Source: Opitutia bacterium ISCC 52
GTDB taxonomy: Bacteria; Verrucomicrobiota; Verrucomicrobiia; Opitutales; UBA2995
Reading direction: 5' to 3'
Assembly (NCBI GenBank): GCA_014529675.2
Contig: CP076040.1
Span: forward strand, 3,987,894-4,051,893
Length of the DNA: 64,000 nt
Made by a program: the position numbers and the translations under genes. The first letter of the stretch is position 1; every line of letters starts with the position of its first letter. The notes beneath the pieces are model-generated. The model was not told the DNA's origin and made no database searches. It worked only from the letters and a program-made list of their open reading frames with translations. Positions 17,301-26,289 of the stretch are shown here, one piece after another.

Positions 17301-18011
17301 CTACTTGATAGCCAGAAAGCCTTCGAAGGAAACGTACTTCATCACCGTCATAATATCCTCAAACCCTGCACGTTTCATCAGATCGATATTTCCTTGGGTC
17401 GAAAAGGGTTCAAGAACTCCTTTTAAGCTACGGGTCTTACCTACAATTTCATCGGAGGAATACCCCTGATCAATTTTATAGTCCGTATAAATATTCGTCA
17501 TCATATCCTGAAAACGTGCGTCTGGCCCACGGACCTTTTCAAAGAGCAACAAAGCGCCTCCCCAATTCAGGGATTCGTATATTCGGTCAAATATGAGCTG
17601 CCGATTCTTGGGCTTCATAAACTGAACGGTATAGTAGGAAATAATCAGATCGGATTTCTCTAGTTCGAGCTCGAGGATATCGGCTGTCTTGAACTTGACA
17701 TTTTTCATGTCTGCGCAGCGCGTTTCCGCTTTAGTGACCATAGGTTCCTCTACGTCTATCCCGATAATTTTAGCCTTCCGATGCTCATTACGCTTCGCAA
17801 GAGCATGCGTTAGTTTACCAGTCGAGCATCCAAGCTCATAGCATATGGAATCATCGCTGATAAAGAAGTCCGAGACTTTCAATATAAGGTCATGCCCAAC
17901 ATCATACAGTGGAACGGACTTCGAAACATGTTCATCAAAGGTATCGCAAACGTCACCTCCAAATGACCAACCAGCGTTCTTAGCTTTTATTGAGTCTCCT
18001 GTATTAGCCAT
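17301..18011 (-). CDS. Class I SAM-dependent methyltransferase (CmoA-like)
   Basis: 236 residues from ATG 18011, chosen for the strong GGAGG ribosome binding site seven to eleven bases upstream; a longer frame to 18080 overlaps the previous gene and is unlikely. Motif I is YELGCSTGKL, followed by IIGIDVE, the post-I acidic residue. SYYTVQFM and LNWGGALLLFEK resemble the CmoA (carboxy-SAM synthase) branch. Real CmoA works with CmoB on tRNA U34, but no cmoB is nearby. A remnant of another methyltransferase lies just upstream on the same strand, so a surface-glycan or small-molecule methylation locus is equally possible. Confidence 0.82.
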   Translation of the reverse strand: MANTGDSIKAKNAGWSFGGDVCDTFDEHVSKSVPLYDVGHDLILKVSDFFISDDSICYELGCSTGKLTHALAKRNEHRKAKIIGIDVEEPMVTKAETRCADMKNVKFKTADILELELEKSDLIISYYTVQFMKPKNRQLIFDRIYESLNWGGALLLFEKVRGPDARFQDMMTNIYTDYKIDQGYSSDEIVGKTRSLKGVLEPFSTQGNIDLMKRAGFEDIMTVMKYVSFEGFLAIK

Positions 18012-18028
18012 GATATGTCCTCCTGTAT

Positions 18029-18805
18029 CTATTCGTGGTTCAAAGGTTTTGTCGCCCGAATACCAATAATTACTTCGCATCGTTGGTCGACATAATCGAT
18101 TTCCTTTTTTGTCAAATCCTCTACATTCATGCCATGCAAAAAGGCAACACAGGCTATGAGATTTCCATATGGTTGTATCGTGACTGCATCTGAACCAAAA
18201 TGCTCCTCAAACATCATTCGCGAAGATTGAGCCGTCATATGCCAGAGAGTCCCCCAATCATCTACCCCAAGAAAACGTCCCACTTTTGAGGTTCCGTGAG
18301 TTGTCGCTAACACAACACCTCCTGGTTTAAGGATGCGGTACAATTACTTAACCGCTGCTCTGACATCGTAGATCATCTGCAAGGTCTGGACTATAATAAT
18401 ACAATCGAAGGAATTCGAGGGAATGTTGCTCGCGTTTGACAAATCAGCAACGATCGTTGCCTGAGGATTGCCCTCTACATAGTGCAGCACATCGGACTTG
18501 GTAACTTGATCACCGCCGAACTTCACGATATGCATATCATGCCCCACTTCCATCACTTCTCCCTGAACATCTTTGGAGTACTTAGCCAGAAAATCCTCCA
18601 TGTAATAGCGATCGATGACAGTCCCGGTATCCCAACCAAACTCATCGTCCAGAGGCTCAAAATGACGGAGATTACCGAAGCGCACTTGACCAAGCAACCA
18701 GAGCTTGTGGTGAAACATCCGGCGATACCTACGTCGAAATGGAGTGGCTATTGAGGGAGGAAAAGATCCAGAAACCCAAGAAATGAATTTTTGATAGGGA
18801 GACAT
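18029..18805 (-). pseudogene. Glycan-locus SAM methyltransferase interrupted by one in-frame TAA
   Basis: Two open stretches in the same frame meet at a single TAA (18344-18346). Before it the protein reads ...IIIVQTLQMIYDVRAAVK, after it LYRILKPGGVVLATTHG, exactly the order of an intact methyltransferase domain whose post-motif strand is LKPGG. A change of one base from CAA (Gln) would create the stop. Total length without it would be about 258 residues, normal for methyltransferases next to polysaccharide glycosyltransferases. No other damage is visible, so the mutation is recent, or the base is an assembly error. Confidence 0.8.
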
Positions 18806-18823
18806 GGGAGAATAATAACTCAA

Positions 18824-19154
18824 TCAAAAGCTGTGCATTCTGACATTACAGCTTATGAGCCTACAAAGCCTCAGAAATTACTATTTATTAACGGGTTCTG
18901 ACTCTTCTAAGTTGATTAACTGAAGCTGAACTGTGTTTTGGAAGCAATCCAGGTCCATTCAGGTTATTAGAAAGAAAGGGAGTTTTAATGTCACCTCAAG
19001 ACCCCACATCAACCACGGCGGTCGCGTAAAGAAATGGCTGTATCAATTGTTGGGATGCTAAGGTTCCAACCAATCCAAAGCTCAGGCCAGCGAACCATAA
19101 GGGTACTCGCTTCCGGAATTGACCTACCCAGTTGCTTTTTCATGCTGCTGACCC
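18824..19154. other. Intergenic, about 330 bp, nothing clear
   Basis: Lies between the divergent methyltransferase remnant and a sulfatase and presumably holds both promoters. No reading frame, structured RNA or strong repeat could be identified. Confidence 0.4.
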
Positions 19155-20714
19155 ATGAGCGAAACGAAACGCCCAAATGTTCTATGGATCACATCCGATC
19201 AACAACACTGGTTTACGATCGGCCTACAGAACCCTGAAGTAAAAACCCCGAATCTTGACCGACTCGCTAAGCACGGAACTCTTTTCAACAGAGCCTACTG
19301 TCCTAATCCGACTTGCACACCTACTCGGTCCTCCATGATTACGGGGATGTACCCAAGTCAACACGGAGCCTATTCGCTCGGCACCAAACTTCCGGAACAC
19401 CATACCACCGTGGGCGAGGTTTACTCGAAGAACGGATACAAAACAGCTCTCGTTGGCAAAGCTCACTTCCAACAGCTAGTATCGACAGAAGAATATCCCT
19501 CCAAGGAGTCCTACCCCTTGCTTCGTGACCTTGAATACTGGAAAGAGGACGATGGGCCCTTCTATGGATTCGATCATGTTGAACTCGCTCGCAACCACGC
19601 TGACGAATGCCACGCAGGACAACACTACGCCCTCTGGATGGAGGAAAAGGGATTGAAGGACTGGAAGAAACACTACCAAAACGAATGGGGCGGCAAAGAT
19701 GGGATGCCTTACTTTGATTTCAATGACCCGGACAATCGCACTTCACCACAGGAGCATACATGGACCATCCCAGAGGAGTACCACTACAATATTTGGATCG
19801 CAGAGCGTTCAAACGCCCTTCTAGAAGAGTATGCAAAGGCAGAGGAGCCTTTCTTCCTCTGGTCTAGTTTCTTCGATCCCCACCCCCCTTACCTGATCCC
19901 AGAACCCTGGGATACGATGTACGATCCGGCAGACGTTACTGTACCTCAAGTTACCCCCGGTGAACACGATAAGAATCCCGAACACTTCAGAAAAACCCAG
20001 GAAGAAAACCCTGACTTCTCGGATTGGGCTGACCCGGAAGGCGCCGAAATGCATGGGTGCAGTTCGCATTTACAAGACCGTGAATCTTTGGCCAAGGACA
20101 TTGCCATCTATTACGGCATGATCAGTTGTATGGATAAATACATCGGCCAGATCCTGGACAAACTGGATGAATTGGGATTAACCGAAAACACATTAATCCT
20201 ATTCACATCAGACCACGGTCACTTTTACGGCCATCATGGATTAAATGCTAAGGGCCCCTTTCACTACGAAGATCTGGTTAGGGTTCCGTTTATCGCCAGT
20301 TGGCCCAACCATATTCCTGAAGGAGCAGAAAGTCAGTCACTACAAAGCCTCGTAGATATGGCACCAAGCATTTTGCAGGCCTGCGGGATCGAAATACCGA
20401 GGAGTATGACAGGTGTGAATCAACTTTCCACCTGGAAGGGAGAAACGGATGCTAGAGACCATGTTCTGGTTGAAAACCGGCATCAGCCAAGCACCATTCA
20501 TGTTAAAACTTATATTAACCAACGCTATAAGCTGACTGTGTATTGGAAACATGAGTACGGCGAACTCTTCGACCTGCAAGAGGATCCCTCGGAGCTCAAC
20601 AATCTCTGGAACGATCCAAACGCAGCTGACTTGAAAGCCCGACTAACCCGAAAGCTACTCGACGCCGAACTGGGCAAGGAGCCCGTGCCCATGCCACGAG
20701 TGGCGCCTGCGTAA
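19155..20714 (+). CDS. S1-family sulfatase, no signal peptide
   Basis: 519 residues of the type I (formylglycine) sulfatase fold. The metal site starts at NVLWITSDQQ, the formylglycine motif is CTPTRSSMITG, and further family marks are VGKAHFQ, LFTSDHGHFYGHHG and a C-terminal LFDLQEDPSELNNLW. The cysteine-type motif needs an anaerobic or aerobic maturase, not seen in this window. Most sulfatases here have signal peptides; this one does not, which suggests a cytosolic enzyme acting on imported sulfated oligosaccharides or choline-like esters. It is followed by a small exported protein, an FAH enzyme and a phosphoesterase on the same strand. Confidence 0.93.
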   Translation: MSETKRPNVLWITSDQQHWFTIGLQNPEVKTPNLDRLAKHGTLFNRAYCPNPTCTPTRSSMITGMYPSQHGAYSLGTKLPEHHTTVGEVYSKNGYKTALVGKAHFQQLVSTEEYPSKESYPLLRDLEYWKEDDGPFYGFDHVELARNHADECHAGQHYALWMEEKGLKDWKKHYQNEWGGKDGMPYFDFNDPDNRTSPQEHTWTIPEEYHYNIWIAERSNALLEEYAKAEEPFFLWSSFFDPHPPYLIPEPWDTMYDPADVTVPQVTPGEHDKNPEHFRKTQEENPDFSDWADPEGAEMHGCSSHLQDRESLAKDIAIYYGMISCMDKYIGQILDKLDELGLTENTLILFTSDHGHFYGHHGLNAKGPFHYEDLVRVPFIASWPNHIPEGAESQSLQSLVDMAPSILQACGIEIPRSMTGVNQLSTWKGETDARDHVLVENRHQPSTIHVKTYINQRYKLTVYWKHEYGELFDLQEDPSELNNLWNDPNAADLKARLTRKLLDAELGKEPVPMPRVAPA

Positions 20715-20769
20715 AAGAAGTGCTGGAGTTTGGAACCAAGGGCCATCAAACTGCCTCCTAAGATTTAGT

Positions 20770-21432
20770 ATGCATCGTCGCACTTTTCTCAGAACCATCT
20801 CCTATCTGGTCACTGTAGCTCCGCTCAGTGCAAAGGTCGCCTATGGTTCAAAAGAAGGACCGCCGATGGAATCTCTCCAGTTTTTCCGCTGGGTTTCACT
20901 CGAGGGAGGTAACAAGCAACTCGGTTTCGAGGATCTCTGGGGTCCCCAATTTCGAACCCAATGCCGCTCTGCCCTCAGGCAACATTGCCAAAGTAATGCG
21001 GTAAGGGGCCAGGTATCCCTGTCTCTTGAGGGTCAGATTCCGGCCTGGAATCTGACACAATCACGACTCGAACGCGAGATGGACTGGGTCAGTTTCACAA
21101 GACAACTTCCCCCGGAAGCTCCTGGAAAAAGGCAGTATGTTCGATATCTGTTGAATCGATACGGTCACAATCTCAGCCGAATCAATCAAAGATATGGTAC
21201 ACGAGCGAAACAAGCGTCCGATTTACTCCATCACCGTTTTGTCAGAGTAAACTGGCAAAACAGAGCCATTTTTGAGGACGACCAAGTGTTTCTCCAAATC
21301 ATCCGGAAAAGGTGGACCACAGAGTTCAAAGGCCTGCAGGCAACAGCTTCAGCGCGTGGATGGCATTTGATTGAAGCATCCGGGGCAAAAATTGGCCCAG
21401 CAGACCGGCAATCTAGGTTTGCGATTATTTGA
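20770..21432 (+). CDS. Hypothetical protein with possible Tat-type N-terminus
   Basis: 220 residues, not firmly recognised. The N-terminus HRRTFLRTISYLVTVAPLS looks like a twin-arginine signal. The segment YVRYLLNRYGHNLSRINQRYGT resembles the helix of large beta-galactosidase-like hydrolases in which a chain of this kind precedes the active site (pattern YL..RYG.I..LN..YGT). The catalytic barrel itself is absent, so the protein may be a fragment or a small relative. It sits between a sulfatase and an FAH-family enzyme on the same strand and ends 24 bp before the latter. Confidence 0.6.
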   Translation: MHRRTFLRTISYLVTVAPLSAKVAYGSKEGPPMESLQFFRWVSLEGGNKQLGFEDLWGPQFRTQCRSALRQHCQSNAVRGQVSLSLEGQIPAWNLTQSRLEREMDWVSFTRQLPPEAPGKRQYVRYLLNRYGHNLSRINQRYGTRAKQASDLLHHRFVRVNWQNRAIFEDDQVFLQIIRKRWTTEFKGLQATASARGWHLIEASGAKIGPADRQSRFAII

Positions 21433-21456
21433 AGATTCGTTCAATAAACGGGGATC

Positions 21457-22293
21457 ATGAGCCCAATTAAACTCTACAAACTTCCTCAAGGTATCTACGT
21501 AGTGCGAGAGGACCTCAGTGGCTACCTCGATTCCGAATGGGACGCATTGTTTGAAGCAGAGAATATTTATAGCGTGTTGTCGGATGCGACCTTAACCGAG
21601 CGTGAGGCCGATCTTGATGAGGCTTTGGCTCCGATTGGAGCTCAGGAAGTATGGGCATCTGGTGTGACCTATTACTCGAGTCGAATGGCACGCGAGGCGG
21701 AATCTGCAGCTGCAGGTGGCGGCAATTTTTACACGCGTGTCTACGCAGCTGAGCGTCCGGAGATTTTCTTTAAGTCGACACCCAATCGAGTTTCCGGCCC
21801 CGGAGGCAAGGTCCGTATTCGTGCAGATTCCACTTGGGATGTGCCGGAGCCCGAACTGACTCTGGCGATTTCAGCAGAAGGCGACATCTTTGGCTATACG
21901 ATCGGCAATGATATGAGTTCACGAAGCATTGAGGGGGAAAACCCTCTTTACCTTCCTCAAGCCAAAACCTTCGAACAATGTGCCTCGCTGGGGCCCTGCA
22001 TCGTAGTAACTCCCGAACCCCTCAAGCCCACCACCGAAATCCGCATGATCATCAAACGTAACAGTATGGTGGCCTATTTCGGTCAGTGCAAACTGAGCGA
22101 CATGAAACGCACCTTGGAAGAACTACGGGACTACCTCGTTCGTGAACTCGAGTTTCCCAAAGGCGCTTTTCTAATGACCGGCACAGGGATCGTTCCCGAT
22201 CACGATTTTACCCTCCAGCCCAAGGACGAAATCAATATTACCATTGAGACCATCGGAACTTTGACCAATTACGTCGTTCGTAAGGACGGGTGA
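21457..22293 (+). CDS. Fumarylacetoacetate hydrolase-family enzyme (2-keto-3-deoxy-acid dehydratase-like)
   Basis: 278 residues with the FAH fold. The metal ligands lie in the DVPEPELTL segment, and GYTIGNDMSSRSIEGENPLYLPQAK is characteristic of the subgroup that includes 2-dehydro-3-deoxy-D-arabinonate dehydratases, rather than true fumarylacetoacetases. In sugar-acid pathways such enzymes convert 2-keto-3-deoxy acids to semialdehydes. The uronate operon at 24-29.5 kb lies nearby on the other strand, so a role in the same catabolism is plausible. The stop codon overlaps the GTG start of the next gene by 4 bp. Confidence 0.85.
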   Translation: MSPIKLYKLPQGIYVVREDLSGYLDSEWDALFEAENIYSVLSDATLTEREADLDEALAPIGAQEVWASGVTYYSSRMAREAESAAAGGGNFYTRVYAAERPEIFFKSTPNRVSGPGGKVRIRADSTWDVPEPELTLAISAEGDIFGYTIGNDMSSRSIEGENPLYLPQAKTFEQCASLGPCIVVTPEPLKPTTEIRMIIKRNSMVAYFGQCKLSDMKRTLEELRDYLVRELEFPKGAFLMTGTGIVPDHDFTLQPKDEINITIETIGTLTNYVVRKDG

Positions 22294-23132
22294 GACTGAG
22301 TCGAAAACAATTTGTGAGATTAGTTCTGGGCGTACCCGTTCTTGGGGTACTCGTAGTTTCCTACATGCGCTGGTTCGAGCCGCACTGGCAAGAGCTCACT
22401 AAAAAGGATCTTAAGATTCGGAAGCTGGAGCAACCCCTCAGGCTACTTCATTTGTCTGACTTTCATGTCACTTCAGAAGAAGACCTTGAGGCCATTTCAA
22501 AGGCGATAAAGCTAGGACTCGGAGAACAACCTGACCTGGCTGTGATAACCGAAGACTTTTTTACTACGACTTGGGATGATACGGAACTCTATGCAGCTTG
22601 CCTGCGAACACTCACCGACACCGTGCCCACTTTCGCCTGCGCAGGAAATCACGACGGAGGGAGCTGGGCAGCCCGAGCTTCCGGTTACGAAAATCTTTCA
22701 CAACTCGAACGACTACTAGATTCGGCCAATATCCGTTTGCTAAGAAACGAAACATCTCAGATTACTATTAAAAATCAGTCTCTAAACTTAGTGGGACTAG
22801 GAGACATCTGGTCCCGGGAGTTTAACCCTGCTACGGTTACGGAATTACAGCTGACTACAGGACCCAGCATCGTCCTTTCCCACAATCCGGACACCAAGGA
22901 GTTACTCCAGTCCTATGATTGCGACCTTATATGCTGCGGGCATACCCACGGCGGCCAGTTGGTTGTTCCTCTACTTGGATGGCGCCCTTTCTTACCGGTA
23001 AGGGACTCGAGTTTCCCAGAAGGTATCCTAAGTAGGAATGATCGTCATATCCATATCACACGAGGCGTGGGAAACCTGCAAGGACTCTGTTTCAACTGCC
23101 GACCAGAAGTGAGTATTCTCAATCTGAGCTGA
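22290..23132 (+). CDS. Membrane-anchored calcineurin-like metallophosphoesterase
   Basis: 280 residues, GTG start overlapping the preceding stop, so translationally coupled. Residues about 8-28 form a membrane anchor. The metal-binding motifs follow in order: SDFHV, the second aspartate in VITEDFF (the family usually has GD here; Glu replaces the Gly but the Asp is kept), AGNHDG, SHNPD and GHTHGGQ. It resembles YkuE-type phosphoesterases, several of which act on lipid-linked substrates. Neighbour is an FAH enzyme, which gives no obvious shared pathway. Confidence 0.88.
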   Translation: MRLSRKQFVRLVLGVPVLGVLVVSYMRWFEPHWQELTKKDLKIRKLEQPLRLLHLSDFHVTSEEDLEAISKAIKLGLGEQPDLAVITEDFFTTTWDDTELYAACLRTLTDTVPTFACAGNHDGGSWAARASGYENLSQLERLLDSANIRLLRNETSQITIKNQSLNLVGLGDIWSREFNPATVTELQLTTGPSIVLSHNPDTKELLQSYDCDLICCGHTHGGQLVVPLLGWRPFLPVRDSSFPEGILSRNDRHIHITRGVGNLQGLCFNCRPEVSILNLS

Positions 23133-23176
23133 AATAGCTTTCACTTTAGATTTCGACAGCCAAACTCCCGAATCCA

Positions 23177-24055
23177 ATGGAATTCTACCTGTGGATAGTT
23201 CTTGGCAGCTCATTTGTATATACCTTGGCAGCTTTGTGCGTGAAACGCTCCAGCATAGCCGGCGTAGATCCTTGGAAAACCACCGTTGTATGGAATGGCC
23301 TTCTCGCACTGGTGTCACTGCCTTGCTGGTTCGTCGCTGACCCTCCGGGGGATCTTCGATCATTGATTATCCCTTTGCTCATGAGCTTCGCATTTTTTCT
23401 GGGGCAATTGTTGAATGTGCTGGCCATCCAAAAAGGAGATGTATCCCTGGTAACCCCCATTTTGGGCACCAAAATCGTATTTGTCGGAGTGCTGGCAATC
23501 GTTTTTCTCGATGATGAAATTGGCATTTTAGTGTGGACCGGTGCATTACTTGCAGTTTTGGGAATATTTCTCATGCGCGGTAATACCCATAACGAACGTA
23601 AACGCTTACTCCCATCCATCATACTTGGACTTGTCAGCGCCTTGAGTTACGGTGCCTTCGATGTGGCTATGCAAAAATTTGGTTCTGATGCAGGCTATGC
23701 TCAGACTGTCTCCAGAACCTTTTTATTTACCTTCCTTTGGTCACTTCTACTGATTCCCAAATGGAAACCCTCGGAGCAGGGAATAGACATGAATACCTGG
23801 TATTGGCTGTTGGGAGGCGGCGTGCTTCAGGCCGGTCAAGCGATGGCGTTTGTTTACGTGCTTACCACCTACGGTGACGCGACACGTGTGAATGTGCTAT
23901 ATAGTTCGCGGGCTTTCTGGAGCATTTTGTTAGTTTGGGTTATTGGACACTGGTTCAGCAACATCGAGCGCCATCTAGGGAAAGCGGTCTTTTCCCGCCG
24001 CCTGGCAGGTTCCAGCTTATTAGTGGTCGCCATTATTCTGGCGACATGGAAATAA
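23177..24055 (+). CDS. EamA/DMT-family transporter
   Basis: 292 residues with about ten predicted transmembrane helices in two EamA repeats, the first ending around residue 140 (ALLAVLGIFLMRG) and the second beginning at LLPSIILGLVSALSYGAFD. The family exports or imports metabolites such as amino acids, nucleotides or sugars; no substrate can be assigned. The gene is the last of the plus-strand group 19155-24055 and converges with uxaC, 19 bp apart. Confidence 0.88.
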   Translation: MEFYLWIVLGSSFVYTLAALCVKRSSIAGVDPWKTTVVWNGLLALVSLPCWFVADPPGDLRSLIIPLLMSFAFFLGQLLNVLAIQKGDVSLVTPILGTKIVFVGVLAIVFLDDEIGILVWTGALLAVLGIFLMRGNTHNERKRLLPSIILGLVSALSYGAFDVAMQKFGSDAGYAQTVSRTFLFTFLWSLLLIPKWKPSEQGIDMNTWYWLLGGGVLQAGQAMAFVYVLTTYGDATRVNVLYSSRAFWSILLVWVIGHWFSNIERHLGKAVFSRRLAGSSLLVVAIILATWK

Positions 24056-24074
24056 GCCCCCGAGAATGTAACGC

Positions 24075-25475
24075 TTACTCGAATCCAAAGAAACGGGCAG
24101 CGTTTCCGTAACAGATATTTCGAACCATGGGTCCGACTAAGTTGAAGTCCTTGGGAATTTCCCCGTTCTCCATATCTTCGCCAAAAATGTTACACAAAAT
24201 CCTACGAAAGTATTCGTGGCGCGGATACGAAAGAAACGATCTTGAATCAGTCAACATGCCAACAAAATGAGAAATCAAGCCCATCGCGGAAAGAGCATTC
24301 ATTTGATCGACCATACCTTCCTTCTGGTCAAGGTGCCACCAGCCGGAGCCTAGCTGAATCTTCCCAGCCGTTGAGCCATCCATAAAATTCCCCAGCATGG
24401 ATGCCATGACGTAATTATCGGCATTGTTGAGATTGTAGATGATAACCTTAGGACACTCATTGGTCTGATCCAGACTATCAAGAAAGCGACTCATAGTAGT
24501 TGCCTGCGAATAATCTCCGGTAGAATCAAAACCCGTGTCAGGGCCTACTTGATTGAGAAGACGAGTATTATTACTACGCATCGCTCCCACATGGAATTGC
24601 ATCGTAAATCCTTTCTCTGCATTCCAACGCCCTACCTCTCGCATCACATAAAAAGCAAAGGCTTCTTTCTCGGAAGTGGCGGCAGCGTTTCCTCCACGAG
24701 CGTTTGCATATATACCGCTCACTTCTTCCGTGGTGGTTTCAGCAAAAAAACAACGTTCCAATCCATGGTCAGAAAGGCGCCCACCCATTTCGGCAAAGAA
24801 ATCATGACGTGACTTCAAAGCAGCGAGGAAATCTTCCAAGGAATCTAAGGAACCGCCAGCAACTGATGCCAATGCATCCACCCAAGCATTCCAGTTTTCG
24901 GGGTCATCCACGCTTAGCCCCTTGTCCGGACGGAAGGTGGGCACCACTGAGGTATCAATACCCAATTCCCCAATCGCTTTATGATGTTCAAGCGAATCCG
25001 TTGGGTCATCGGTAGTTCCGACCACTTTAACGTCGAAGTTCTTCAGAATTCCGTGAGCACTCAAATCGTCTGATTTGAGTTTCGCATTCGCTTCATCCCA
25101 GATCTCTTTGGCGGTATCTTCATTTATCAACAGATCAATGTCGAAGTAGCGCTTAAGCTCCAGATGGCTCCAATGATACAAAGGATTACGAAGCGTGTTC
25201 GGAACCGTGCGGCACCAAGCGAGATACTTTTCATAGGGATCGGCTTCACCCGTACAGTAAGGTTCTGAAACGCCGTTGCTACGCATGGCACGCCACTTGT
25301 AGTGATCCCCTTCCAACCAAATCTCAAAGAGATTCGAAAATCGACGATTGTTGGCCACGTCCTCCGGGGGCAAGTGGCAATGATAATCGCAGATGGGCTC
25401 ATCATTCGCATACTCGTTGTAGAGTGTTCGAGCGGATTCGTTTTGAAGAAGAAAGTCGTCGTTTATGAAACTCAT
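24075..25475 (-). CDS. uxaC: Glucuronate (uronate) isomerase
   Basis: 466 residues, the standard length for UxaC, an amidohydrolase-fold enzyme that converts D-glucuronate to D-fructuronate and D-galacturonate to D-tagaturonate. Signature segments are CDYHCHLPPEDVANN with the metal-binding histidines, GTTDDPTDSL, the MQFHVGAMRSNN block, and GMLTDSRSFLSYPRHEYFRR near the C-terminus. It is the last gene of a tightly spaced minus-strand operon (SDR, KdgK-like kinase and two dehydrogenases upstream; gaps of 12-22 bp). This is the firmest evidence that the locus degrades hexuronates. Confidence 0.97.
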   Translation of the reverse strand: MSFINDDFLLQNESARTLYNEYANDEPICDYHCHLPPEDVANNRRFSNLFEIWLEGDHYKWRAMRSNGVSEPYCTGEADPYEKYLAWCRTVPNTLRNPLYHWSHLELKRYFDIDLLINEDTAKEIWDEANAKLKSDDLSAHGILKNFDVKVVGTTDDPTDSLEHHKAIGELGIDTSVVPTFRPDKGLSVDDPENWNAWVDALASVAGGSLDSLEDFLAALKSRHDFFAEMGGRLSDHGLERCFFAETTTEEVSGIYANARGGNAAATSEKEAFAFYVMREVGRWNAEKGFTMQFHVGAMRSNNTRLLNQVGPDTGFDSTGDYSQATTMSRFLDSLDQTNECPKVIIYNLNNADNYVMASMLGNFMDGSTAGKIQLGSGWWHLDQKEGMVDQMNALSAMGLISHFVGMLTDSRSFLSYPRHEYFRRILCNIFGEDMENGEIPKDFNLVGPMVRNICYGNAARFFGFE

Positions 25476-25494
25476 TGTATATGGAATTTTGAAT

Positions 25495-26277
25495 TTAAAT
25501 GGTCATGGCGGCATAGCCACCATCTACAACCATCTCAGTGCCGGTAATGAAAGAACCAGCCTTGTCAGAAGCTAACAGCAGAGTGACGCCTACCAACTCA
25601 TCGGAATTGCCAAAGCGATTCATCGGAGTGTGTCCCATGATCGCTTCAACACGGTCCGGAGAAAGGATCTTCCGGTTTTGTTCGGCCGGGAAGAACCCAG
25701 GTACCAACGTATTAACTCGAATGTTTTTGGGTGCCCACTCACGAGCTAGGTTTTTCGACAAGTTATGAACCGCAGCCTTGGTTGCAGAATAGGTGAAAAC
25801 ACGCGAAAGCGGAATTAATCCAGACATGGACCCAACATTGATCACGCTGCCTCCTTCATCTCGCTCGACCAAGTATTCTCCAAACACTTGATTGGTAAGA
25901 AAGACAGCCTTCATGTTCACATCAAAGATCCAGTCGAATTCATCTTCAGGAACTTCCAAAAACGGTGTCGCTGCGTTGGTTCCAGCTCCGTTGACAAGAA
26001 TGTCAACCTTCCCGGATTTCTCCAAAACAGCATCGAGAATGGCTTTGATGCCTGCTTTAGAAGACAAGTCGCCAGCTACAAAGTAGCCTTTGCCACCCGC
26101 TTCAGCAATAAGTGCCAAACGTGCGTCAGCTTTTTCCTGGCTACGTCCCACCAGGACAACTTCTGCACCTGCCTGGGCAAGTCCTTCAGCCATGGCTCCG
26201 CAAAGTTCGCCGGTTCCGCCAATCACAACGGCCACTTTGCCGTCCAATCCAAAAAGAGAATTTAAGTAATTACTCAT
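25495..26277 (-). CDS. SDR oxidoreductase, candidate fructuronate/mannonate oxidoreductase
   Basis: 260 residues of a classical short-chain dehydrogenase. The glycine-rich NAD(P) site reads GGTGELCG, the structural NAG motif appears as NGAGTN, and the catalytic residues are Ser (GSMSG) and YSATK. The position directly between uxaC and the sugar kinase makes reduction of D-fructuronate to D-mannonate the likely role. That step is performed by SDR proteins in some bacteria that lack the classical UxuB. The exact substrate is an inference from context. ATG 26277; 12 bp from the kinase gene. Confidence 0.85.
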   Translation of the reverse strand: MSNYLNSLFGLDGKVAVVIGGTGELCGAMAEGLAQAGAEVVLVGRSQEKADARLALIAEAGGKGYFVAGDLSSKAGIKAILDAVLEKSGKVDILVNGAGTNAATPFLEVPEDEFDWIFDVNMKAVFLTNQVFGEYLVERDEGGSVINVGSMSGLIPLSRVFTYSATKAAVHNLSKNLAREWAPKNIRVNTLVPGFFPAEQNRKILSPDRVEAIMGHTPMNRFGNSDELVGVTLLLASDKAGSFITGTEMVVDGGYAAMTI

Positions 26278-26289
26278 AGTGTGTATTTA

